Assembly: GCA_916700875.1 (NCBI GenBank)
Contig: CAKAKS010000062.1
Span: 1,125,009 to 1,189,008, forward strand
Reading direction: 5' to 3'
DNA from: Sebastes aleutianus
Lineage: Eukaryota; Chordata; Actinopteri; Perciformes; Sebastidae
DNA: 64,000 nt
Part shown: piece after piece, positions 23,901 through 36,600 of the stretch
How the letters are laid out: every line of letters starts with the position of its first letter
Position numbering within the stretch: the first letter of the stretch is position 1
Position numbers and translations under genes: made by a program
Notes under the pieces: model-generated
The model's database searches: none
What the model was told of the DNA's origin: nothing
Seen by the model: the letters and a program-made list of their open reading frames with translations, nothing else

Positions 23901-26900
23901 CTGTTTATCCATTACATTTACCTAAATACTTGAATTGCTTATCCATCTTTTCCTTTTAATGACTCACCACCACCACCACCACCACCACCACCACCACTGT
24001 GAGGGGCTAGCCCTAGCACACTCCTCAACTCGACCTCACCAACCCCTAAATCCTTTTGGATCTGGTCTTCCACACAGAAAAACAACAACGCTGATGATGT
24101 GGTCACGCCAGAGCAGGAACAGCTCCAGCTTGCGCACTGTAAGTGTTTGTGTAAAAAGAATCACAACTGTATAAATCACAACTGCTGGCCATAAACAAGG
24201 ATGGGGTTATTGTGTATGTGTGTGCATGTCAGCGTATGAGTGTGTGTGGAGATTGCATTTGCTGTAGCTACACCTCAAGAGGCGTAGGGTCTGTCAACAA
24301 CCACGAAGGATGGTTTAATGACACGGCGGTCAACCTCACTGCTGCACATCTGCTCGCCGGCTCAAAAAGCCTTTGATGTAGCCTAGCTACAGAACTAAAT
24401 CACATGGGTAATTATCTCCAGTGAGCTCCCTCACTGGGTGAATTCACAGACGTGCACTTTCCAAAAAGAGGAGGAAGTCTCTTTTTCGATCTGTGCCGTG
24501 GTGATAAAATGAAGAATGATGATTTATTATCGGAGCCCCTGGCTCTGCTTGATATCTGATGTTATCACGAGCTGCTTGTTTCAGCCTGGTGGAGGATCAG
24601 CTGGTTCACACTGGTTCCGCCCCTTGCCAGTATGAATAAAAACATGTGCTCACCCACATAGAGATCAATTTGTTCACACACTGTGAAGAAAAGCAAGTCA
24701 AAAAGATTTTGGAAAGAAGCAGTAAAAAAAGATAGGAAATAAGATAGGGAACAGTGAAATGGAAAGAGCCACGGTCGGATCAGTCTGCTCTGCTGGGCCG
24801 CGCTCCTCTAACTCTCTGTTTGATGAGTACAGTAGAGCCAGCTGTTCTAAACACCGTGGTATGGTATCAGTATCACCTTAAAACAACATTTTGACACAGA
24901 GACCCTATAAAATATGGGGCCTCAAGACCCACTCTAAGGCCCAGATGACCTCAGTTGATATTGGGCGTTAGTGGTGCATACTTACATACTCCCAAGCAAA
25001 ATTGCAATTCATGAAATTACCACAAACTAGGGATGACTTATGATTTTAGATTATTATTTGTCGTTATTTATAAAAAAATCGAATAGTCATGCGACTAGTT
25101 GTCCCATCTTAAAAAATATATATTTCCCTTGTATTAACCATTGCAGGCGCTGCCTGGTAGTAACGTTACTACCGGTAAAAATTGTGTTGCAAGTTCAGTT
25201 CGACCCTTTTCTGTCAGCGCAGGGGTTTGTGTGTGTGTGTGTGTGTGTGTGCCGCTTCCACAAAGCCCTGTGTTTCCTCCGAAGGAGGTAGGAGAGTTGG
25301 GTACCCGGAGGCGCACGGCGGGCGACCAGATTGAGGCCGCCGCGCCGCAATCATGGTTTAAGGTTCCGAATGGCGTGCCAGGCCTGTTGGCACTGGACCA
25401 CCCTCCCCGGGCAGACCCCACGCACCGCCGCAAGCGCACCCCGACGTTGTGTCAACGTGCAATAGTATTTTTGCTTGGAATGCACATTCCTACCACAAAC
25501 CAATTGCCACACAGACAGTGAACCTGGAGATCTGGAGTCCCAGGCGGTTCCTCTACTTTAGCTGGTTGGTAATTCAGCCTTAAGATTTAAGGTCCCAATG
25601 ATTTGGTATTGTACTTCCATAAAGATGGGGGATTCACGATTAAAGAAATGATCCAAACCAAAGCAGGAGAAGCCGAGATATGTTGAGTTTTGGTCTCTAG
25701 TTATGAGTCAGGCTCCAAAAAAAGCTGGATCCTATATTTCCCATAATGCATTCAACGGTATCTTTCAATAATCCTCCCCTTGCCTCGTTAATGCCAACCT
25801 TTTCAAACCCCCACAGATCCCGTTTGTAACGCAGGCTCAATGTTCAAAATGTTAAATCTCAATCTCAAATATAACCCCGGTGACATCACTATGACATCAT
25901 CAGGGATATTCTGTTCACTCTGGAAAACTCTCTTCAGAGCCACAGAAGACATTAAGAAAGCTGTTTTCCCATTAAACTGAACTTCGTGTGTAAAACTGGT
26001 GCCCCTTTAATTGTAGGTGTGGAGCATTAAAGTGGTACAATTAACACCACTTTTCCACCAAGAAATCTCATCAGAATTCAAAATTTAGCAACGCTGTTCA
26101 GTCATCACTTATTCATCTTTTATCTGCAAATGTAAAATATTTACAATCTGATGAAACAAACAAAATAAATCTGAACTACTTCTTTTTGATTATAAATGTT
26201 GCATTTGAAGTTGGTTTTGTTGCATTTGAGATACTTAAAAAAAATGTCTATTATATAAGCCTATTTATTTATTTAGTATTTTATTCCCTTATTAGGTTTT
26301 AATTAGGGCCGTCAATCGATGAAAATATTTAATCATGATTAATTGCATGACTGTCCATAGTTAATTAAAAAAGGTCAAGGGACCCCTTTGAAAATGGACA
26401 AGTTTTTTCTCGCCAAAATGTAGCGAGTTTGGAGCGTTATTTAACCTCCTTTGTGACAAGCTAGTATGACATGGTTGGTACCGATGGATTCATCAGGTTT
26501 TGTAGTTTCATATGATGCCAGCATCTTCTCTCTAGCTTTAAAACTGAGCCCGCTACAACCTAAAAATCGGAAGTTGTGTTAATGCGTTAAAGAAATTAGT
26601 TGTGTTAAAACAAATTTGCGTTAACGAGTTATTACCGCGTTAACTTTTACAGCCCTAGTTTTAATAACCTTTACCTAAGTTTCAGAAATTTAGTAAAAAA
26701 CAATGTCAATTGTCATAAAACATGAGAAGATAAGCCAGGAGACAACGAGTAAATGACACTAGATTCAAGTGTCATTTAGAACAAATGGCAAAATAAGAGC
26801 ACGAAAGCCTTACAAGCAGCTTCAATCATTTGTGCATCAGAGATGAGACAGAATAGGAAGCAGCAACCCCCCCCCCGGTCCAGTTCTTCCACTCTGAGAA

Positions 26901-29900
26901 GAAGAAAGTGATCCACATAGAAATCTAGAGACCACCAGCCATCCACCAGACAGACCCAGAAAAGTCACACACCACACCCAGACTCCCTAGAAGCTCCGTC
27001 ACCAGCGTGACCTAGAAGGTCAGAACAGGCAGATCAGGTGAGCCCAAGCCTACAGAGCTACCTGCCCAGCCCCTCTCATCTCCCAAAGACAAAGCTCCCA
27101 CCTTTGCGCCAGGGGTAAGGTGTGGGGCACTGCAGAAGTGGGGTGGGTGGGTAGGAGGAGATGGTGAGGTGGGGGGGGGGGAGAGGAAGGGGGTGGGGGC
27201 GATCAGGGGGGATCTGGAGCTGGGTTGGTCTCACCTGGTCTCACTCCCGCCAGCATTGGCAGTGGGTGGTGGGTGAACGCCATGCGGGGGGACCTCGTCT
27301 GGGAGGACAGGGCGCTGAAATCGAATTTCCCCGGCTTCTTAAGAGAACCAGGCGATGAGAGTCCTGGCAAAAAGGGGATCAACAAAATGGCAGAACAGAG
27401 ACGAGGTTTTAATCAAACATGGCTGCTTTTTCTTACTTCGACTCTACTCAAAAAAAAAAAGAAAAAAAAAAGCTTATCACTTTTTAATTTTGAGAATTAT
27501 GATTGAAATCAATGGATTGATTGATTCATTCATTGATTTGTTGATTGGCTTAACATACAGATGGGTTCTCACAATCTGTCTGTCCAATACTCTATGTTTG
27601 GGCACAGGCAGCGGGCTGTACCATGTCCGTCAGATTGAGGGTTGAGGGGTCCGGGGAGAGGCCATGTTTTGAAGCAGCAGGGGTTCAGAGCGAAGGGAGG
27701 TGACGGGTGAAAGAAGGGCAGGGACGGGGAGGTTGGGAGGCTAGGGGCACAGTGTCAAGAGAGAGGAGAGCTGGGAAATGCGATGGCGGTCCAACTATGG
27801 TGGTCACCACTGGAGTGAACAAACCAGCAAAGTCCTACTCACTGGTTTCACTCACGGGGCATACCACTTCAATTAATTCAAAGATGTCTCCAAACTATCT
27901 GACTAATCCCAAACCACGATGATCTCAGAGGAGCACTGACGGCAACAAACACGCCAACTAACCTACTCACAGCACTTGTCAGGATGCCTCATTAGAATGA
28001 ATGGGATCCTCATATCTGGGGCAGACTGTGCTTTTCAAGCCAAAGCCGGCATGAGCTACGCGGCTACATATAGCCGCAGAAGAGCATGCCAAAACATACA
28101 TCAGTGGCTCCTCTGATGTAGTGCCCTTCTGCAATATCTGACGCTCAGGTATTTTATGTTACTGCCTTAAGAAATACAGTATTTCATAAAGAAGTGCTTG
28201 AACTCTCACTCACACACACACACACACACACACGCAAGATGTTCTGGGTGGCGAGCACTGGGCGAGCTGCCAAGCGAGCGCTGGATGGGAGAGCGGCAGG
28301 AGGATGGAAGAGCAGGAGAGGAGCGGTGACGGCATGGCCGACACACATAGACAAACATATTAAAGTGTCCCCCTCTGTCTATAAATGTCGACTGAGGCTA
28401 AAGGACTGCATGAAATATCCCTCGGTTTGGTAAAAACGGGCACGCTAAGTATAGGCCGGGCTCACCAGCGGACCAGAAACATGGCCAAAAGTGTGAGAGC
28501 CACAGATAAAAGAGGCTCTCTTCTGTGATCAAGGCCTTGTGCGGTGGGCACTGAGGGAATTTATTTTGATGTATGGTAATCCAAAGGCACAATTTAGACT
28601 TTCAGGGTTTGAGGAGCAGCGCCAAATGGTGTGTTTGACCTCTGCCGGGAACCGCAACGTTGAATATACGCTGAAATAAAACTCTGGAAAGAACAATCCA
28701 TAAAAAACAGCGAATAATGAAGGAAGTAAAAGTATAGAAAAGTACATCAGCGTGGAGACACAGACCTCATTGCTTTTCTCTACTTGACTTTTTGTTTGCT
28801 CCAGATTTGGTCGAAAAAAATAAAGTGATAAACAACCTTGGCGAGCGAAAGCCCCATAAAGTACTAAACGACACAATATTCACACATATAAAACAAACAC
28901 ACTCAAATAAAGACGTGGGTAATTTCAACATGGCCCACAGAGACATGGAAATAGATTTTATGAGCGAAGCATATAAAGTCTAACAGAGCAGATTTCTGAA
29001 AAGCTTTTTCTTTAATGCTACACTGGGAAATGTTTTATCACTATTTATCCACAATGCTCATAGGCAGCATGGGCGCAGCTGTGCTTGTTGTGTGGGCACC
29101 GACAAGTATAGAAAAAGGTGGGCGCCGGCACTTATGTTCAGCTCAGCGCATCATGTGACTCGGCGTGTAGGTGGGAGGAGCGGATACAATGAGCAGGGTG
29201 AGATCAATTTTATTTACGGCTAGAATTATGAAGACAAAAAAAAAGCCTGTGTGAAGACAGAAGGGCACAAGATGCTTTTAAACCAACTAGAAGACAATGA
29301 CGCTTTTATTGTTGTTCAAACGCTGTACGTTTGGCTCTAATTCCACGTGTCTTTAATGAAGAACATAAGATATATGGCCTAGTCAAAAGAGAAACAAAGC
29401 GGAGTACTGTAGAAGAACAGCTGAACACTCTAAAACAAAAAAGGGATCATAAAAAGTTTCAAGGAGATAAAAAGAATAAACCGCTTGCTACAGTCAGCAG
29501 AACATTAGAAGCGTAGGTTTGCCATCCATCTGGCACTGAGAATTTACTTCCGATGGTGTGTTTGGACCGTTGCTTGGTAATATATTACAATCTAAATTAT
29601 TGCACGGGGAGTGCACCTGCTGCTGCAATGCAAAACTTTGACGAGCTACTAGCAGAAGGCATACTCACATCCTTAACTTAAAGCTGCTGTAATCAAAGGG
29701 ATCACATGACCTCTTGTGTATGGGCTCTACAAACATTTAGAGATTGGTTTAACTTGTTTTTCTGCCCCTAACTTCTCTGTTTTGATTGACTCTCACAGTT
29801 CTCATCATCATTGTTTCAAATTCGTATTTATGCTAGGTATCTGCTGGATGTGTAAAGTAGGCATGGTTACTCAAGCACGGTTAGCGTGCTAACATGTTAA

Positions 29901-32687
29901 CCATAACAACTTAAAAGGTGATAATATGTCAGTGTCTGCAACTAGTTTCTGCTGCCCCCGAGTGGCAGGAAAGAGTTATTGCAGGTTTAAGTAAAAGCAC
30001 TTAAATCAAGGTCCTGCATTCAACATTTGACATTGACATTTGAAAGTTACTGTGAGGAACATTTAACTGGTTATGAAACAGTCTCAATGTAATACTGATG
30101 CCTACTGATATGACCTTAATAAGCAAACAAGACAGTCAGCGAGAAGATTGGCTATTTCTATATTGTTATTCTTAATGCTTGTTATCGGTTTCACCGGGTC
30201 GGATTCCACGCAAAATCACATGACATCATGCAGGTTCACCAGAACCTTGAGCTCAGACTCCAGCGGGGCCTCCGGCAGCGACCAGCCCGCCTTCGACCTG
30301 CAGTCGGAGCTCCGGCGGGAGATGGAGAGCTTCGCGCCCGGCAGCGGCGGCTCCTCCTCCGGCCGGAAGCAGAGCTTCACCTCGCGGCTCCACCAGTCCT
30401 CGCTGGGAGACAACACTAGGGATATCACGAGAACTGATACTTCGGTACTATAAAGACTAACCGTGTCCTGGGGACAATAGTAAATGTGTTTGGGCTGCAG
30501 TAATCTCACTATGGACACGTTCAGGGGGCGCACCCTATTTTTTCCCTGATAATGCTACGGTGTGAACAACAAATCTGAGCTGATATCGGCAGAATGAGAG
30601 CTAGTTAAAGTTAGCTGTTAGGGAGATAACAGCTAACGTTAACAGAAGGTGCCACTGATTTACATTATGATGCATTCAGGCTCAATTCAGCAAGTATTGG
30701 GCGAAGGTAAATTATAACGTTATTATGATGTGTTCAAATGTAATCTTGTAAAATGTAATTTTTGGTGAGAAACTTCAATAAATCCAGTTGATTGAAGGAG
30801 GTGTTTTCACAGCAATATAAAATAGATAATAGAGAGGGTATTATGAGCTGTTGAACTTCCTAACAAAAGAAGGAAGAACCAGAACCAGGACTGCACAGGT
30901 AAGTCCCTGCTGCAGTAAAATGAGAGGTCACCTAAAGGGACTCTGGTGCTCGGAAACACTACCTCTTTTGTTCACAGGGACTGCGCCAATATCAACACAA
31001 AATGAAAGTAGAAGTAGTAGCTTTAAGTAAAAGTACTCATTATTCGGAATGGCCACTTTCCCAGTATCATATCATATATATTATTGCATTATAATTGTTC
31101 ATGCATTAACATGTAAGCAGCATTTTAATGCTGTGGCTGTTACTAATTTATATACGGTATTATTATTTGTATATAAAACTTTAATCTGCAAAGTAACTAT
31201 ACAGCTGTCAGCTGGACATATTTATAGTATGCAAACCAGTGGGCAACCTCCAGGTCTGAAAAGTGAAGCCAATGCTGAAGTGCCTTAAACCTGCATTCTT
31301 TCTAATAGCCAGCAGGGGGCGACTCCTCTGGTTGCAAAAATAATTGATTGATCCGATTGTATAGAATCTCTATGAGAAAATGAGCCTACTTCTCACTTGA
31401 TTTATGACCTCAGTAAACATTGTAAACATGAGTTTATGGTCTCAATCACTAGTTTCAAGTCTTCTTCAATACAGCATGATGTTCATTTAGTAAATTATGG
31501 TCCCATTTAGAGTCAGATAGACCATAAAGCAGGGGACGCTTTAGGGCGGGGCAATCTTATGATTGACAGGTCGCTACCACAGTGTTGTCCGGTCTGGGAG
31601 TTGTCTGTAATTTCGTCTTAGAACTTTAACCCTTTCACAGTGTGTTTTCACTTCATCACAGTTAATTGTAACATTTCGGTCGCCTAAAAATATCTTATAC
31701 AGCGTTCCATTGTTCTTAGTTTCACCCTCTTGTGTCACTTCTGGTTCCAAGAAACCAAGATGGCGACGGCCAAAATGCCGAACTCTAGGCTTCAAAACAG
31801 CAGGCCACAAACCAATGGGGTGACGTCGCGGTGACTACGTCCACTTCTTATATACAGTCTACGATACAAGCACAATATTTGCCTCTGAAATGTCGTGGAG
31901 TTGAAGTATAAAGTAGCATTAAATAGAAACAATCAAGAAAAGTAATTGTAATGTACAAAATTGTACATCAGTACTTGAGTAAATATTCTTAGTAACTTTT
32001 CATCACAACAACAGTCAGTATTTCAATCCCAAAGCCTCCGGACTGAGACGTATCTGTAGAAATCCAACTGGAATTTGCATTTCAAACCACCTCCAAATGT
32101 GGTTTGGATCCTGTTTGCAAAAGTCGCATTTCATAAATTTTTTTTTTTTCCTGTCCAGACTCTAAAAATCAATCTGGATACAATCTGGAAATGCCCAAAA
32201 AGGGATTTGGGCTGGCAGTCTGAACAAGGCCTTTGAGTTAAATACAGTGCTATTTTACTATTTATGGCTGCTGTACAATTTTACACGAGGTGCTGAGAGT
32301 CAGAGTGAAATCATTTGAATTCCTTGCTCATTCAGACTGTTAAAAACAGACAAACTGAACCCCAACACGTTGTGGATTCAACGCATCGCTGCACTGAAGC
32401 CTGTTCTGCTCCTCTGTGGTACGTATAGGGATGGCTGCGTGCCACCGCGGTACAAGTTCAATTATAACCAGCTTATTATGCATAAACAGCCTTAAATTAT
32501 ACATATTGTTTTTAGTCTCTGCGATTTCCCCTAATTAGTCTGTATCTTGCCGACATATCTGGTACTATGTGGCTTCTCAGTGAGGAGCGGCAAATGAGGC
32601 CCAGATGCCCAATGAAAGCTTTGTCTGATAAAGCTAACAGAAGTTACTCTGATCTCTCCCTTAATCTGTGTGTGTGTGTGAGTCTAT

Positions 32688-32723
<36 letters not shown>

Positions 32724-32899
32724 GTTTGTTCTACATTATTTCTATGTCCTGCTTCCGGCACACTGCACAAGCAGACTGGCAGCCAATTGCTCCCATGACC
32801 CTCTAGTCTTGCCGCGCTAACAAGCTGGCGACCACACAAGCCCCCCTAACTGTCGCAGAACTGGTCCGCTAGCATGTGCACCAACAAACACACACACAG

Positions 32900-32933
<34 letters not shown>

Positions 32934-33599
32934 AAAGTTCACACACTCGTCATTCAGGTAAGGCAGAAACAATGTACATTAACAGAGCTGTGTCCCTCAT
33001 TAACTACCTCACACATCATTAGCACTCATAAACACTGAGGTAATGTGCTTCGGGCAGAGCAAGGACACCTTCACAACACCACAACCACACACACACACAC
33101 ACACACACACCACAGTTTTTAGCCCATAACACCAAATAATTAGCTGGAATTCTCTGTCAATATCACCCCCACCCTCCCCACCCACCCTTACTGAAAAGTT
33201 GATAGCGGGGTTTCCCACCCCGGAGCAGCAGGAGCAAGCAGGCAGAAGGAGAGAACGGAGCAGAGCGGAGCGGGAGACAGCAGACTTAATGATGAATTAC
33301 ATGATCACCTGCTATGCCTCGGAGCTTTTCATTCAGGTAGAGGATCACCTCCAGAGCAGGCAGAGGCGGAGGAACCTCCCCACTTCCCTCCTCGTCCTCC
33401 CTTCCTCCTGTCCTCCGCCCCTCCTCATCTCTCACTCCCAACACCACCACCACCATCACCAGAACAGATGTCCGCTGTAACCCAGTAGCTCCCTTCGCTG
33501 TAGACACATGGAGGCGCCATCTGGACCGGAACGCTGCTCCTCTCCAGATTGGGGGAGTGTGTGTTTACGTGTGTGTGAATGTAAATCAGAGAAATTTAG

Positions 33600-33639
<40 letters not shown>

Positions 33640-36600
33640 CGTTTGTAAATGTGCGTGTTAGTGAGTAAGCATGTCTCGGAGACAGAAGGCGCCTTGTGCG
33701 CTGATGACACACCTGAGTGCCTTTAGTCCTGTTTGTTTGGGTCATATGTTGTTTTTTTTATCCTGCGCCGTCTTTTCAGAGACGGTTGAGTCAGGCCTAC
33801 GGCAGGTGGGACGCCACTCAGCAGCGCCGTCTAAACAGCCGGCTACCGCTGCAACTCAACAAACCCTCATTCACACACACCACCCTCCTCTTCCCGTCTT
33901 TCATCGCTTTCTCTCTCAGGGCTCGACAACAAAATTACAACACCCAACAGCACTCAGCTGACAGATTCACACCGCCTCGGAAAACTGTTTGTATGCATTT
34001 GGTGTGTCACAACGATGTGGTTTTGGGATATGATAATGCACATAATTACACATTGAAAATACATTGTCAGACAGCGTATGTCAGGATAAAAGTGATCCAG
34101 AGATGTTTGTTTAATGCACCGGGGATGTCTTTCTTTCACAGATTTACATCTTTGAGGCAGACAGGCGGTGGATGTTATGGAGCTACTGGGCTACCAAAAG
34201 GCTTTGGTAAAACCCACAGTGGACAACAGCAGACATCTGGCAGAAACAACCCCACCCAGCGGCAGCATAGCCAGAGAACACAAGACACAAGAGAAGAAGA
34301 GAAAGGACGAATGGAAGACGCAGACCAGCTCACAGGAAGTGCAAACAGACTTGGGGAAAAAAAAAGACAGATGTATACAAGTTGAGGGTGCTGTGAGCTC
34401 AAGTAGAGTACATGTACACAGTATAATGTTTAATGTTGTTCTAACCATGGTAAGGAAACTGCACTCCATCGCTCTCATGCTTAATCTTCCTCTCCTGCAC
34501 ACTGGCCAAATGGTGCTGCACTGAAAGGCCAAACAGGGGAGAAGGGAAGAGTTAACAATGGAGGAGAGAAAAAGACAGAGACAGAGATGGAAAGAATGAG
34601 GGAGAGGGAGAGAGAGAAGGGTGGTTAAATAATGGGCAACAGGGGATTTTAATGTTATAGAGTGCAGCAAGTGTCTATAAAATAGTTACATCATTACTGC
34701 TGGCGGTATTAAAATGGCAGCATGTGAGTGGGAGTGACGGTTAGAGATTGGAGAACACATGAATACTTAGCGATTTCACAGAATCAAATACTAAACCCAA
34801 GAGATATACATGAAGTCTATTGTAAATACATTTAACATGGTACCCATCATGACGGTAGAAAATGCTGTAAGCCAAAGAGTGAGTGGTTATGATTTAAGAA
34901 TGGGTGGCTACACTGGTGCTGCAATACTCAAGAAGACAACGCAGAAGGATGTGGACTCACACAGTGTCTGGGGAATGATGGGAACGGGACAGATTGACAT
35001 TTTGGGAGATAACTTAGACTCCTTCTTGCCAAGAGGTAGATGAAAAGATTGATACCACTGTCGTGACTGTACGGTTAATATGAAGCTACAACCAGAAGTT
35101 GGTTAGCTTAACGTTAGCTTAGCACAAAGATTGAAAACAGGCAAAACACCTAGCCTGGCCCTGTCTGAAGGTAACAAACTCCGGCTACCATTACTTCTAA
35201 AGCTCGTAGTAAACACTAGTAAACACGTGTTTAATCTGTATGAAAACCACAGCGTAAAAACAACAATTTGTTGTTTTACGGCTGGAACCAGACGCTGGTT
35301 AGCTTAGCACGAGGACTGGAAACAGGGGGAAACAGCTAGCCTGGCTAGCATGCAGGGTCTGAAATTAACTTTTTTCACTTCCTGCCACTGTGGCAGGGAA
35401 GTATTTGTTTTTGTCTGCCACTCAGAAATTGTATCTGCCACTTTTGAAATGCGCTAAATGAAGGAATACAATTTTAGATCTGATGTCATTCAAAGTTCGA
35501 TATGTTTTACACAAAAAACATTATATGCACGGTAAATTACAGTGTACGAATTACACCGTGGCTTCTGGGGGAGCCCTATTTCTGGGGCAGGGAGGGTACT
35601 GTAGCCTACACAGTACTGTACTGTACTTTGTTATTGTCATCTATAGTGGTTGTTTGCATAAAAACACAATTCAAATGATTATTTAAATATTTGGTTTGAT
35701 TAAAAAAATCTTAGCAAGCTGCTTAGAGCTAGTGTTATGAAGTTAAACAGGTCATAATTCATGACAACGTTGTAATTTAATTTAGTTGTAAAATAGTCAT
35801 TTTTCCTGAGCAGTGTTTGAACGCCTCATAATAATAACTCAATGGCACCTCCGTTAACATCCATTATCCAATCAGGACTGTGCTGCCCACCTGCTGCGAA
35901 CAGCTAACCTTACTAACTCTCCTCCTGCTGATTTAAACACGGATTTGTTGCTCACAGTGTCGCATTATCAGGGAAACAACAGGGTGCGTCCCCTCAGGTT
36001 TAGTATCGCCATGTTGAGCGTTTTTTTTTTCTCCCCACCGTGGCTCCGGTCCCAAACAAACTGAAACACGATACAGCGTGCGTATGCGTCATTGTGCAAC
36101 ATAACTGTCGGAAAGCATCAAAACAGAGGAATCGATAGACACGGAGGCATGAGATGCCATGGAATTGGGCAACTAAGAATCCGTTCTTCACGGGAACCGG
36201 TTCTCTAGTCCCATCCCTAGCGTTTTCCCTGTCTGCCAAAGTGGCGGATGGCCTGACGATTTTACCCGCCACTGCCAACAATTTACCCGCATTTGGCGGG
36301 TGGCGGGTGCTAATTTCAGACCCGGCTAGCATGTTACATCTTGTTTGTTTTATTCATACAAAAACCACAGTGTAAAAATAATAATTTGCTGTTTTATGGC
36401 TAGAGCCAGAAGTCGGTTAGCTTAGCTTAGCACAAGGACTAGAAAGAACCGCTAGCCTGGCTGGCATGCTATACATTGTTTGTTTTATTCATACAAAAAC
36501 TGAAGCATAAGAACGACATGTAGGTTAGTTGTTTCCCCATTTCCAGTCTCCGCTAAGCTAAGCTAAGCTAACCATACCATTGGCTGTAGCTTCCTAGTTA

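Noticed and set aside
25140..25470. GC-rich stretch thought to be a CpG-island promoter or exon
   Set aside because: It follows a TAGGGATG-like hAT start and contains a GT microsatellite. No conserved frame or splice sites; it is more likely a repeat relic.
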